A stretch of DNA of 64,000 nt from Planococcus maritimus (GCF_001592825.1 NZ_LTZG01000021.1:62001-126000), one strand, 5' to 3'; positions 50,323 to 58,745 are shown, numbered from the stretch's first letter. The notes: generated by a model not told the origin, from the sequence alone. Numbers and translations are program-made.

Positions 50323-51426
50323 CTAGATGAGCGATGGGCGGACGATGACTTCTACCCCTTTTGGTGCATGGGCAGCGATCGTCACATCGTCGTGCTGGAC
50401 CGTAATCCAGCCTAGCCCTGAAAAGACGATGTCTGTTTTGCCTTCTTTGATGCGGAATTCGTGGCGCACCAATTCAGGAAAATCTTCTTTATATTCAGCA
50501 GATGGCGGGGCAAGCATGCCGCCGAGATGTTGTGCGTACAAATCATCTGCATTGTCCAATTTGGTCCGATGAATATTCAATGAATTGGCCGCGTGCACCG
50601 TGAAAGATGAACGTTTGCCATTGATGAAATCAAAACGCGCCAATCCACCGATGAACAAGGTCTGTTCAGGGTTCAACTGGAACACACGAGGCTTGATTTC
50701 TTTTTTCGGCATGATTGCCTTAAGATCTTCCGTATGCAGATGGTGCGCCAATTGATGATGATTGATGATGCCCGGCGTATCGTATAACGACCGTTCATCA
50801 TCCAGCGGAATGCCGATCATATCCAGCGTTGTTCCAGGGAAATGAGAAGTCGTAATGACATCACCTTCGCCTGTCGCTTGCTTGATGACTCGGTTGATGA
50901 AGGTCGATTTCCCGACATTCGTACAGCCGACCACGTAGACATCGCCACCGTCACGGTATTGTTCAATCGCATCCATCGCTTCTGCGACGCCTGTTCCTTT
51001 GTGTGCGGAAACAGCCAAAATATCGATTGGGTTCAAGCCTAATTTACGCGACTCTTGTTTCATCCAATTGAGCAGTTTTTTCTCTTTGACTGATTTCGGC
51101 AACAAGTCTGCTTTGTTGGCAATGAGCAAAATCGGGTTGTTTCCGACAAAGCGGTGCAAGCCCGGTAGCCAGCTGCCGTTGAAGTCGAAAATATCGACGA
51201 TTTTCACGATTAGCCCTTTACGTTCTCCAAGGCCGTTCAAGATGCGTAGGAAATCGTCGTCCGTCAAGGAAACCGGCTGCAATTCGTTATAGTTTTTTAA
51301 ACGGAAACAGCGTTGGCAGATGATTTCTTCTTTATCGAGCGAAGACGGTGGCGCGTAGCCGATCTCGCCTTTTTGTTCTGTTTGGATCTGTACACCGCAA
51401 CCGATGCAATATGGCATTTCTGTCAA
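50323..51426 (-). CDS. yqeH: ribosome biogenesis GTPase YqeH
   Basis: YqeH is a circularly permuted GTPase needed for 30S assembly. The roughly 367-residue protein has an N-terminal zinc finger (CIGCGVQIQ and CQRCFRL), then G4 NKADLLPKS before G1 GCTNVGKST and G3 DTPG, the hallmark permutation. The preferred start is a TTG at 51426 that overlaps the yqeG stop (TTGA) with GGAGG spaced 7-8 nt; the ATG three codons later is the alternative. Confidence 0.95.
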   Translation of the reverse strand: MTEMPYCIGCGVQIQTEQKGEIGYAPPSSLDKEEIICQRCFRLKNYNELQPVSLTDDDFLRILNGLGERKGLIVKIVDIFDFNGSWLPGLHRFVGNNPILLIANKADLLPKSVKEKKLLNWMKQESRKLGLNPIDILAVSAHKGTGVAEAMDAIEQYRDGGDVYVVGCTNVGKSTFINRVIKQATGEGDVITTSHFPGTTLDMIGIPLDDERSLYDTPGIINHHQLAHHLHTEDLKAIMPKKEIKPRVFQLNPEQTLFIGGLARFDFINGKRSSFTVHAANSLNIHRTKLDNADDLYAQHLGGMLAPPSAEYKEDFPELVRHEFRIKEGKTDIVFSGLGWITVQHDDVTIAAHAPKGVEVIVRPSLI

Positions 51427-51944
51427 TTTTCTTCCTCCCACATCAATTGTCCTTTATCTTTCAATCTTTTCATGATCCGTCGTTCTACCATTCGGTTAAA
51501 ACGTGTAAAAAAGCCGTCTGATTGCGCGACTGGCAATACGAGAATCGTATGAAGCTTATTGCGGTTGCCCCCGAAAATATCCGTCAGCATCTGATCGCCG
51601 ATAACGACAACTTGTTCGCGTTTAACACTCATAATTTTCAGCGCTTTCCTGAAGGCTTTACCCATCGGCTTTCTTGCCTGGTAAATAAATGGAATGCCGA
51701 GCGGGTCAGCGAACGACTTCACGCGCATCTCATTGTTGTTGGACACAATAACCACTTGAATGTCCGCATCCTTCATCGCTTTCAGCCACTCGATAAGGCG
51801 TGGCGTCGCTTCGGGACGGTCCCATTCCACTAAGGTGTTGTCGAGGTCGGTAATAATCCCGCGCACCCCTTTTGCTTTCAATGACTCTGGCGTGATGTCA
51901 AAAACTTCTTTCACATACTGCCTTGGAATAAAATATCGATACAC
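51423..51944 (-). CDS. yqeG: YqeG family HAD IIIA-type phosphatase
   Basis: The 173-residue HAD phosphatase has motif I ITDLDNTLVEWD (about 31-42), motif II VIVSNNNEMR, and motif III/IV GDQMLTDIFGGN. Its substrate is not established for bacteria; eukaryotic relatives act on phosphatidylglycerophosphate. The start is taken as the GTG at 51944 (9 nt from AGGAG), giving the usual MYRYFIPRQYV; the TTG three codons upstream is too close to the ribosome site. It is the first gene of the yqeG-yqeM operon. Confidence 0.92.
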   Translation of the reverse strand: MYRYFIPRQYVKEVFDITPESLKAKGVRGIITDLDNTLVEWDRPEATPRLIEWLKAMKDADIQVVIVSNNNEMRVKSFADPLGIPFIYQARKPMGKAFRKALKIMSVKREQVVVIGDQMLTDIFGGNRNKLHTILVLPVAQSDGFFTRFNRMVERRIMKRLKDKGQLMWEEEN

Positions 51945-51983
51945 ACGTAACAACTCCTGTTTCTACGGACTTAAGTTCATTGA

Positions 51984-52757
51984 TTATACCATATATGCAA
52001 GCGGTTCTCCCACCTTGATGTGGTGGCCGTCCTTGATTTTCTCATCAAACTGAAGATCGCGGCTTTCAAAAAACAAAGCGACTGTCGAACCAAAGCTAAA
52101 GTAGGCGACTTCATGGCCTTTCTGCCATTTAGTGCCGAACTCGGTCAATTCAATGGAGTTGACATACATGGCGCCGACTTTTACAACGAGCAGACGGCCG
52201 TTTACGGTCTCTAGCTCTGTGATGAGACGCCGATTGCCGCTGATTGGCGATTTGCCATAAGTCAATCCGAGGCGATTGACCGGATAGGATTTTTCGCCGA
52301 GCATGTATTGATTTACGACGTGGCCATCTGCTGGGCTGTGGATCCGGTGGTAATCTGCAGGCGATAAATACAAGATCGCATATTGGCCGTTTGCATAGCG
52401 CTGCGCTGATTTCTTGCTGCCTAATAATTCTGCGAGTGAATAGCTGATGCCTTTAACCGCAAAGCGGCTATCGTTTTGAATCGCGCCATGGATCTCAACG
52501 CGCCCATCAACAGGAGAGACGAGTTCAGCCTCCGCAACCGGTCTCGCATGTGTTTTCAAACGACGTGTAAAAAAATCATGCAAACTCGTGTATTGCCTAC
52601 TTGGACGTTCTATTTCATCAAGTTCGATGTTATAGGCCTTGATAAATCCAGGCACAGCCTTCTGGCTAATTGTCGATTGGGAAAAGCGTTTTAACGCTGC
52701 GGAGCTAGTTTTGCCATTGCCCAATTCAATCATCGATTGATATAGCCATTTTTTCAT
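51984..52757 (-). CDS. psd: phosphatidylserine decarboxylase proenzyme
   Basis: Psd makes phosphatidylethanolamine from phosphatidylserine at the membrane. The 257-residue proenzyme has SPVDGRVE (about 85-92), DYHRIHSPADG (about 140-150) and the self-cleavage site FGST (in YFSFGSTVALFFE, about 219-231), where Ser becomes the pyruvoyl group. The ATG at 52757 has TGGAGGTGC at the right spacing; upstream in-frame codons run into pssA's promoter. It is divergent from pssA, which supplies its substrate. Confidence 0.95.
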   Translation of the reverse strand: MKKWLYQSMIELGNGKTSSAALKRFSQSTISQKAVPGFIKAYNIELDEIERPSRQYTSLHDFFTRRLKTHARPVAEAELVSPVDGRVEIHGAIQNDSRFAVKGISYSLAELLGSKKSAQRYANGQYAILYLSPADYHRIHSPADGHVVNQYMLGEKSYPVNRLGLTYGKSPISGNRRLITELETVNGRLLVVKVGAMYVNSIELTEFGTKWQKGHEVAYFSFGSTVALFFESRDLQFDEKIKDGHHIKVGEPLAYMV

Positions 52758-52847
52758 ACCGGCACCTCCATTGTTAAAATAGTCTACCATTTTTTGTCGA
52801 TTCGCAGTATAATTGGCGAAAGGATATCGAAAAAAGGAGCGCTTGCA

Positions 52848-53387
52848 TTGATATTGATCGACAAGATGGATCACACCATCAAACGGCTGAAATGCCAGGC
52901 GGCCAACACGTTAACGATCGGCAATATGATGTTCGGCGGCGCCTCATTGATGGCAACGTTGAACCAACAATACAGTTATAGTGTGCTGTTTATTTTCATA
53001 GCTGCATTTTTAGATCGCTTTGATGGGATGGTCGCCAGAAAATACAATCAGGAATCCGAACTCGGGAAACAATTGGATTCCATGGGGGATATCATTTCAT
53101 TTGGCGTCGCCCCTGCACTTTTGATCTATCAACTGGCCCTGCAGGATTTCGGGCTATCCGGCATGGTATTTACGGTTATTTATATTTCATGCGGCGCCTT
53201 CCGCTTGGCGCGCTTTAATATTTGCGAACCGAATGGCTATTTTACCGGCTTGCCAATTACTGCAGCCGGAACTGTGCTGACTTTGTCATATTTCGGGTTT
53301 GGCCATTGGTCGCCCGCTGTTTATATGTTCATCTTATTGATTTCTTCATTATTGATGATCAGCACATTTTCATTGCGGAAAGTATAA
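52848..53387 (+). CDS. pssA: CDP-diacylglycerol-serine O-phosphatidyltransferase
   Basis: PssA makes phosphatidylserine. The 179-residue membrane protein has the CDP-alcohol phosphotransferase motif in two parts, DRFDGMVARKYN then SELGKQLDSMGDIISFG (about 58-88), plus about five to six membrane segments. The likely start is a TTG at 52848, 8 nt after AAGGAG; an ATG at 52866 is possible. With psd on the other strand of the shared 90-bp promoter region it completes phosphatidylethanolamine synthesis; in B. subtilis these genes are elsewhere and in one operon. Confidence 0.94.
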   Translation: MILIDKMDHTIKRLKCQAANTLTIGNMMFGGASLMATLNQQYSYSVLFIFIAAFLDRFDGMVARKYNQESELGKQLDSMGDIISFGVAPALLIYQLALQDFGLSGMVFTVIYISCGAFRLARFNICEPNGYFTGLPITAAGTVLTLSYFGFGHWSPAVYMFILLISSLLMISTFSLRKV

Positions 53388-53417
53388 AAGCTGATGGCTT
53401 GATGCCCTCAGCTTTTT
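53386..53417 (+). terminator. terminator of pssA, first of a duplicated 32-nt pair
   Basis: AAAAGCTGA pairs with TCAGCTTTTT. The 32 nt match 53643-53674 at 31 of 32 positions; the single difference breaks one stem pair here. Confidence 0.85.
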
Positions 53418-53430
53418 AAGGCTAAAAACC

Positions 53431-53560
53431 GTATTTTCCTATGCTTACCGCTTGCTTTCCGTGGGGCGGGAATCGAGCCTCCTCAACCGCTTCGCGGCCT
53501 GCGGGGTCTCTCAAACCCGCTAGTCCCACAGGAGTCAATCGGACGCATCTCCAAACACTC
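53431..53560 (+). repeat. intergenic stem-loop repeat, copy B
   Basis: The pssA/mtnN convergent gap (53388-53699) holds no gene. Copy B shares with copy A long identical runs, for instance GGGGCGGGAATCGAGCCTCC and GCGGGGTCTCTCAAACCCGC. Stems: CCGCTTG (53448)/CAATCGG (53536, one mismatch), GTGGG (53461)/CCCAC (53525), GCGGG (53466)/CCCGC (53516) and a CCGC/GCGG apical hairpin near 53487-53498. The final 80 nt before the second terminator are AT-rich and unique. Confidence 0.9.
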
Positions 53561-53642
53561 AGATAAGCCATTGACTATATCATACTAAACAGGAGTTAAC
53601 TTTAAAAAATCAGATTAGATCATTACCCTATTTAACATTTTG

Positions 53643-53674
53643 AAAAGCTGAGGGCTTGATGCCCTCAGCTTTTT
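53643..53674 (-). terminator. terminator of mtnN, second of the duplicated pair
   Basis: AAAAGCTGAGGGC pairs with GCCCTCAGCTTTT. It lies 25 nt past the mtnN stop codon, 257 nt from its near-identical partner at 53386-53417. Confidence 0.9.
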
Positions 53675-53699
53675 TGCTTGTTTTGGGATGAAGTTTCTT

Positions 53700-54404
53700 T
53701 TATACGCGCTGGAGCATCTTTTCAATGACACGCAAGACGATTTCAGTCGAATGCTTGGCAGCCACTGGCAGGAATTCATCGAAGGAGACCGAGGATTCCT
53801 TACCGGCGATGTCTGACAAAGCGCGAATGACGACAAACGCCGTATCGTATTGGAAACAAACTTGCGCGACGGCAGCCGCTTCCATTTCCGCTGCTTTCAT
53901 CGCGGGAAATTGCTGTTTCACCGAGGCGACACGTTCAGGATCGCTCATAAATGAATCACCTGTTGCAATAAGCCCGACCGCATGTTGATGTTCACCGATA
54001 TCATCGACCGCCTGGACGGCAAGTTCAACCAATTCCTTGTTGGCGATATAAGCAGCCGGCATTTGCGGGACTTGGCCAAGCTCATAGCCGAATACGGTTG
54101 CGTCGACATCATGATGGCGCACTTCATCTGAAATGACTACTGCGCCGACTTCGAGTTCTTCATCAAAGCCGCCGGCAGACCCGATATTCAAAACCAGGTC
54201 TGGTTTGAACTCCTGCATCAGAATCGTCGTAGTCATCGCTGCATTAACTTTGCCAATGCCGCTTTTTAGCAGAATGAGTTCCTGGCCCTTATATGTACCG
54301 GTCGTGAATTCGCTGTTGGCGATTTCACGGACAGATGTGTTCGCTAATTGTTTGCGCAATAACTCTACTTCTTCTTCCATTGCACCGATTACACCGATTC
54401 TCAT
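53700..54404 (-). CDS. mtnN: 5'-methylthioadenosine/S-adenosylhomocysteine nucleosidase
   Basis: MtnN cleaves MTA and SAH, recycling the products of SAM-dependent reactions. The 234-residue product begins [16 protein letters not shown] with the catalytic Glu region, has [23 protein letters not shown] (about 75-97), and the [14 protein letters not shown] (about 172-185) and RALSDIAG (catalytic Asp) blocks. It lies about 48 nt after the YrrS-like gene; in B. subtilis mtnN follows the same neighbours. Confidence 0.97.
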   Translation of the reverse strand: MRIGVIGAMEEEVELLRKQLANTSVREIANSEFTTGTYKGQELILLKSGIGKVNAAMTTTILMQEFKPDLVLNIGSAGGFDEELEVGAVVISDEVRHHDVDATVFGYELGQVPQMPAAYIANKELVELAVQAVDDIGEHQHAVGLIATGDSFMSDPERVASVKQQFPAMKAAEMEAAAVAQVCFQYDTAFVVIRALSDIAGKESSVSFDEFLPVAAKHSTEIVLRVIEKMLQRV

Positions 54405-54440
54405 TGTATCCGCTCCTTACGCTTAAGATTCCGCCGGAAA

Positions 54441-54468
54441 AACGGCGCCCTATTAATAGGCGCCGTCC
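54441..54468 (-). terminator. terminator overlapping the stop codon of the YrrS-like gene
   Basis: ACGGCGCC pairs with GGCGCCGT, followed on the minus strand by TTTTTCC. The TAA stop is in the loop. Confidence 0.92.
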
Positions 54469-55163
54469 AGCGTTTTGAGTACATCCATTTTTTCTGGTTT
54501 CCAACCTTCTCCGTCCACCCATTCAAGATAGACGCGATATTTCTCGGATTGGTCTTTCGACTGGACTGTCGCAATCGATTGTTGAGGGCCGCCGCCATTT
54601 TGAACCATCATGATATACATGTCATTTTGAGACAATCCTGTAGCGTAAGTGACCGCTTCAATTTTTTCGTTCCAATCGACAGAGTTTTTCTGGTAAGAAG
54701 AGACGTGGTCGCCGCTTTGGCTTGTGCCGACAGGCTCCCAGCTTGTGTTGACGATGGTTTCACTGACGATTGGATCGTTGGACTCTTCACGTGTGATGGT
54801 ACCGCCTTTTGTTTCTTCTTCTTCTTCTTCTTTTTCTTTTTCTTTTTCTTCAGCTTCTTTTTTAGCTGCTTCTTCTTCAGCCTTGGCTTCCTCTTCCGCT
54901 TTTTCTTCCGCTTCGAGGTCATTTTCTTCTGCCGTTACTTGCGGATCATCATCGCCGCTCGTTTGGCTTTCCGTTGCCGGCGTGTTTTCTGTGGATTCAG
55001 GATCTGCTGAATCGTCGCCGCCGCCGAAAAGCAATGTCGCCCCGATGATAATCACCAAAGTAAATACTAAGGCGATCATGATATTCAGGATCGAATTCGA
55101 ACGATTTTTATTGTTCTTATTCTTATTCAAACGAGAGGGATATGATTTTTCTTCGTTAGCCAT
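54453..55163 (-). CDS. yrrS: DUF1510 family membrane protein (YrrS-like)
   Basis: The 236-residue protein has a basic Asn/Lys-rich N-terminus (about 8-25), one membrane segment (about 27-46), an extremely acidic Glu/Lys/Ala linker (about 50-125, nearly pure E and K around 95-120), and a C-terminal DUF1510 domain outside the membrane (TSWEPVGTSQSGDH to the end). B. subtilis YrrS has the same layout next to mtnN and greA; it is linked to cell-wall growth by its neighbour there, a penicillin-binding protein gene that is absent here. The ATG at 55163 follows AAAGGGGGG. Confidence 0.87.
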   Translation of the reverse strand: MANEEKSYPSRLNKNKNNKNRSNSILNIMIALVFTLVIIIGATLLFGGGDDSADPESTENTPATESQTSGDDDPQVTAEENDLEAEEKAEEEAKAEEEAAKKEAEEKEKEKEEEEEETKGGTITREESNDPIVSETIVNTSWEPVGTSQSGDHVSSYQKNSVDWNEKIEAVTYATGLSQNDMYIMMVQNGGGPQQSIATVQSKDQSEKYRVYLEWVDGEGWKPEKMDVLKTLDGAY

Positions 55164-55246
55164 GCAATGCCCCCCTTTACACATATTTTATCATATTTAG
55201 CCCATGACAAATTTGACGTTTCAACTAAAGTTTTGTTTCATTCATC

Positions 55247-55278
55247 AAAAAAACAGCCACTCCCAAAGGAATGGCTGG
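55247..55278 (-). terminator. terminator of greA
   Basis: On the minus strand CAGCCATTCC pairs imperfectly with GGGAGTGGCTG and is followed by TTTTTTTG. It lies just past the greA stop. Confidence 0.8.
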
Positions 55279-55283
55279 GTTCA

Positions 55284-55760
55284 TCAATTGATCGAAACGA
55301 TCTTGACTTCCATTTCCCCGCCTGGTGTCAAGACTTTGACGCTGTCACCGACAGTGCGTCCAAGCATGCTTTTAGCAATTGGTGAATCGTTTGAAATACG
55401 CCCTTCCAATGGGTCTGCTTCCGCAGAGCCCACGATGGTGTAAGCTTCTTCCTCACCGTCTGGAATTTCCATAAACGTAACTGTTTTACCGAGACGCACG
55501 ACGTCGTTGCCGGCTTCCTCTTCATTTATAATCACCGCATTGCGGATCATGGATTCCAATGTAGAAATACGCCCTTCGACAAAGGCTTGGTCTTCTTTCG
55601 CAGAATCGTACTCGGAGTTCTCGGATAAATCTCCGAAACTTCTTGCTACTTTGATGCGTTCAACCACTTCTTTGCGTTTGACCGTTTTCAAATAATCCAG
55701 TTCATCTTCCAACTTCTGCTTTCCGGCAGCTGTCATCGGAAATTGTTTATCATTTGCCAT
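55284..55760 (-). CDS. greA: transcription elongation factor GreA
   Basis: GreA rescues backtracked RNA polymerase by stimulating transcript cleavage. The 158-residue protein has the N-terminal coiled coil ([20 protein letters not shown] and [20 protein letters not shown] with the tip acidic residues) and the FKBP-like C-terminal domain ending [16 protein letters not shown] at 55760 with GAAGGAGTG upstream. Confidence 0.97.
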   Translation of the reverse strand: MANDKQFPMTAAGKQKLEDELDYLKTVKRKEVVERIKVARSFGDLSENSEYDSAKEDQAFVEGRISTLESMIRNAVIINEEEAGNDVVRLGKTVTFMEIPDGEEEAYTIVGSAEADPLEGRISNDSPIAKSMLGRTVGDSVKVLTPGGEMEVKIVSIN

Positions 55761-55820
55761 ACTCTTCCCACTCCTTCAACTGCTGACTATGGATGCGCTA
55801 ACACCCGTCAGTCTCGTATC

Positions 55821-55849
55821 ATTCTATTATAATTTTCCAATCTATTCAA
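55821..55849 (-). promoter_or_regulatory. possible SigA promoter of greA
   Basis: On the minus strand TTGAAT-N17-TAGAAT overlaps the udk stop codon, about 60 nt before greA. Confidence 0.4.
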
Positions 55850-56465
55850 GAATTGTTTTAATTTTTGTAACCATTAGATCGATTGCGACTTCGTTTTGGC
55901 CGCCTTCCGGGATAATCACGTCTGCATAGCGTTTCGTCGGCTCGATAAATTGGTTATGCATCGGGCGCACGACGGTTAAATATTGTTCAATAACCGAGTC
56001 GATCGTCCGTCCGCGCTCGTTGATGTCGCGCATTAAGCGGCGAATGATGCGCAGATCCGCATCGGTGTCGACGAAGAGTTTAATGTCCATTAGTTCACGC
56101 AAACGTTCGTCTTCTAGGACCAGGATGCCCTCCAAGATGATAACGTCTTTCGGGTCAATTACAACACTTTCTTCTGCACGGGTGTGCAAAGCGTAATTGT
56201 AGATTGGCTTTTCAATCGCTCTTCGTTCAATCAATTCGTTGACATGATCGATTAACAGATCCGTATCAAACGCGAGCGGATGGTCGTAGTTGGTTTCAAG
56301 ACGTTCTTCGAATGCGAGATCGCTTTGATCTTTATAATAATAATCCTGTTCGATGACCACTACAGAATGTTCTTTGAACACTTCGTAAATGGAATTGGTG
56401 ACACTGGTCTTGCCTGATCCTGAACCGCCAGCGATGCCGATGACGACCGGTCTGTTTTTAGACAT
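55842..56465 (-). CDS. udk: uridine kinase
   Basis: Udk phosphorylates uridine and cytidine in pyrimidine salvage. The 207-residue protein has Walker [13 protein letters not shown] (about 10-21), DHPLAFD and the nucleoside-binding YNYALHTR stretch. ATG at 56465 with AAGGAGTTAACG upstream. It follows trmR by 27 nt; the U32 peptidase-like genes yrrN and yrrO between them in B. subtilis are missing. Confidence 0.96.
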   Translation of the reverse strand: MSKNRPVVIGIAGGSGSGKTSVTNSIYEVFKEHSVVVIEQDYYYKDQSDLAFEERLETNYDHPLAFDTDLLIDHVNELIERRAIEKPIYNYALHTRAEESVVIDPKDVIILEGILVLEDERLRELMDIKLFVDTDADLRIIRRLMRDINERGRTIDSVIEQYLTVVRPMHNQFIEPTKRYADVIIPEGGQNEVAIDLMVTKIKTILE

Positions 56466-56492
56466 ATACGTTAACTCCTTGTGTATCGATTT

Positions 56493-57098
56493 TCATTTTT
56501 TCCTGCAGACGAGAAGCCCGTCCCCGACCGGTAATAGTTCACAGTCGAATCCGGGATGCCCATCCATTTTTTCACGAAACGCACGGATATTGCGAATCAT
56601 TGTCCGTTTGCGTCTTGGCACTTCTTTGATCGGCTGGTCCACCATACCATGCATGGACATATTATCGCAGTAAATGATGCCACCTTTAGCAAGCAAACTT
56701 TCGTATTTATTGAAAAAACGTTCATATTGCCCTTTTGCGGCATCGATGAACACGGCATCGTACGAAGGGGTCAATTCTGCAATATCCAATTCAAGCGCAT
56801 CGGCACAGATGACTTGCACGCGGTCTTGCATTGCCGATTGCTGAATAAATCCAAGTGCTTTGTGGTACCGCTCTTGATCCCGTTCAATCGTGTCAATCCT
56901 GACGTCGGGCAAAGCCTGGGCTATCCGAAGCGCCGAATAGCCGATTGCTGTTCCCAATTCGAGCAAGCGGTGCGGGTTCTGTTCTTGCAATAATTCGAGC
57001 AGCTCCCCGATGCCCTGCTCTTCCATGATCGGCACATGATGTTCTGCCGCATAGGAGCGCATCGTTTTGAATAATGCTTCTATTGGTGTCTTAGGCAT
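56493..57098 (-). CDS. trmR: tRNA 5-hydroxyuridine O-methyltransferase (TrmR/YrrM-like)
   Basis: The 201-residue O-methyltransferase family-3 protein has LLELGTAIGYSALRIA (about 39-54), IERDQERY and FIDAAKGQYERFF (about 113-125), then PVGDGLLV near the end. In B. subtilis the orthologue (YrrM, TrmR) methylates ho5U34 to mo5U34 in tRNAs. The N-terminus is shorter than that of the B. subtilis protein I recall by some 15-20 residues, but the YAAEHHVPIMEEQG region is present. The hydroxylation genes trhP1/trhP2 (yrrN/yrrO) are not adjacent. Confidence 0.85.
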   Translation of the reverse strand: MPKTPIEALFKTMRSYAAEHHVPIMEEQGIGELLELLQEQNPHRLLELGTAIGYSALRIAQALPDVRIDTIERDQERYHKALGFIQQSAMQDRVQVICADALELDIAELTPSYDAVFIDAAKGQYERFFNKYESLLAKGGIIYCDNMSMHGMVDQPIKEVPRRKRTMIRNIRAFREKMDGHPGFDCELLPVGDGLLVCRKK

Positions 57099-57144
57099 TG
57101 TAGATATCCGCCCCTTTCATGCGCTTTTGCCTCATTTGAACAGA

Positions 57145-57180
57145 AAAGAAGAAGGGAAACGTGCGCTCCCTTCCTTTTTA
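57145..57180 (-). terminator. likely terminator of mltG, displaced by repeats
   Basis: GAAGGGA pairs with TCCCTTC; T-rich on both sides. It is the only terminator-like hairpin between mltG (stop at 57621) and trmR, about 440 nt past mltG. Confidence 0.6.
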
Positions 57181-57219
57181 TACAAATTGAACTAATGGTT
57201 TTGTAATTAAAATCTTATT

Positions 57220-57450
57220 AAAACGATATTCCGCAAAACAGCTGAGAAGCTTTGCTCCACTCTCTCTACGATTGAGCATAGCAAACGAATTGACTCAGCT
57301 CCGCTTCGCTAATTCGCTTCCTGGGGGCTTGCGCTGAACTAATTCGGGCTAGTCGCCCGAATTAGTTCAGCACTTCGTCGAAACAGAGTTGGAAAGCCCT
57401 CTCCGTTTCTGCTCCCCAAGGAGTCTGCGCTGTTTCACTTCATATCTCTC
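57220..57450. repeat. intergenic GC-rich repeat-like sequence with long palindrome (C1)
   Basis: The 522-nt gap between trmR and mltG (57099-57620) encodes no protein. Its first part contains a perfect 17-bp inverted repeat, GCTGAACTAATTCGGGC (57333-57349) with GCCCGAATTAGTTCAGC (57355-57371) and a 5-nt spacer, flanked by TTCCTGGGGGCTTGCGC and TGCTCCCCAAGGAGTCTGCGC. The flanks look like a diverged form of the core of repeats A-C. Confidence 0.6.
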
Positions 57451-57476
57451 GAATAAAACACACTAAAGAGTGGAAG

Positions 57477-57571
57477 GCGGCGACTCCTGCGGGAATAGCA
57501 TGAGCCTTGAGACCCCGCAGGAAGCGTAGCGAACGAGGAGGCTCAAGCCATGCCCACGGAAAGCGTCCGCC
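57477..57571 (-). repeat. intergenic stem-loop repeat, copy C (inverted)
   Basis: On the minus strand it contains GCTTTCCGTGGGC, GAGCCTCCTC, CCTGCGGGGTCTC and TCCCGCAGGAGTC in the order seen in copies A and B. Stems: GGCGG-A-CG/CG-CCGCC (outer), GTGGG/CCCGC (one G-T), GCATG/CATGC and CTTGAG/CTCAAG. No duplicated terminator flanks this copy. Confidence 0.9.
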
Positions 57572-57620
57572 TGGAACGATTTATTCACACTTACTCATTC
57601 ACTAGTTCAAATTATATTTA

Positions 57621-58745
57621 TCAATTTCCGATATATTCATCACGGTATTGAAGATGCTGTTCGTAGCTGGTCGAGAAGTAGTTCTTGCCTTCTGAGTCAG
57701 CTAAAAAGTACAGATAATCCGTTTGGTTCGGATCGAGCACCGCTTCAATGGATGATGCGCCGGCAGCGGCGATCGGTCCAGGCGGCAAGCCTTTATTTGT
57801 ATAGGTGCTATAAGGATCTTCGAACTCGTAATCCGAGTTGAACAAACGGTCCTTATGCTCGCCCATCGCATAAATGACAGTTGGATCTGTTTGCAACGGC
57901 ATATCTTGATCCATCCGGTTATAAAAGACACTGGCAATAGTTTGGCGATCTGATTTCGCAGTCGCTTCCTCTTCAAGCAACGAAGCAAAAGTCAATAGCC
58001 AATGAGGCGATTTTTCTTTTTCCTGCAAGACGCTTTGGTATGGTTCAATTGTCGCTTTGGTGGCATCAAGCATCTGCTCGATTAACACGGTCAATGAAGG
58101 ATTTTCTTCATAGATTGGATAAGTGGCAGGGAATAAATAACCTTCCAATGCGAATTTAATGTCCTCGCCTTTGATGTCTTCTGTCAGCAAATCAGGATAT
58201 TTAACCATCAATTCTTCGATATATGTTTCGTCCTGCACTTGTTCCATAAACTGCTCGGCGCTATAATCCGTTTTTTCGGCAATGACGCGTTCAGCAATTT
58301 CTTCCAATGTCAGGCCTTCTGGAACATTGATCGTATATAAAGGTTCATGATAGACTTTCCCGGTTTTCAAACTTTCCGTAATTTCTTCCAATGTCATCGA
58401 TTGTGTCAAACCATAATTGCCGGCCTGGAACTCCGATTCGTTTTGGAATTTGACATAATACTTGTAAATGCGGGCATCTTTGATGACTTCATTTTCTTCA
58501 AGCAATGCGGCAATACTATCCAAGTTCGAGCCAATCGGCACCTCGACATCAATCACTTTCTCAGAATCCGGATCCATTGGCTCGAGTGCATCGGTGACAT
58601 AGCTATAGGCTTGCCAGCCGACTACTGCGACGACCACTAGAAGGACGAGCGCGACAATCAGCACGATACGCCGAACCACTCTCACTTCTTTTTTCTTTTC
58701 CTTCATCCTGTCGAACATGACGTCTTTTTTTGACTGCTTTTCCAC
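57621..58745 (-). CDS. mltG: endolytic murein transglycosylase MltG
   Basis: MltG (YrrL, YceG-like) cleaves nascent glycan strands and sets their length. The 374-residue protein has a basic cytoplasmic N-terminus, one membrane segment (about 28-50), a LysM-like domain (about 65-140), and the YceG catalytic domain with LASLLEEEATAKSDRQTIASVFYNRM (catalytic Glu, about 258-283), LQTDPTVIYAMG and YNTYTNKGLPPGPI-type sequence. The start is GTG with GAGGGGGAAC upstream. Confidence 0.95.
   Translation of the reverse strand: MEKQSKKDVMFDRMKEKKKEVRVVRRIVLIVALVLLVVVAVVGWQAYSYVTDALEPMDPDSEKVIDVEVPIGSNLDSIAALLEENEVIKDARIYKYYVKFQNESEFQAGNYGLTQSMTLEEITESLKTGKVYHEPLYTINVPEGLTLEEIAERVIAEKTDYSAEQFMEQVQDETYIEELMVKYPDLLTEDIKGEDIKFALEGYLFPATYPIYEENPSLTVLIEQMLDATKATIEPYQSVLQEKEKSPHWLLTFASLLEEEATAKSDRQTIASVFYNRMDQDMPLQTDPTVIYAMGEHKDRLFNSDYEFEDPYSTYTNKGLPPGPIAAAGASSIEAVLDPNQTDYLYFLADSEGKNYFSTSYEQHLQYRDEYIGN

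Noticed and set aside
54549..55200. Plus-strand frames with long Phe or Ser runs opposite the yrrS-like gene
   Set aside because: They mirror the Glu/Lys-rich linker (GAA/AAA codons read backwards) and are not separate genes.
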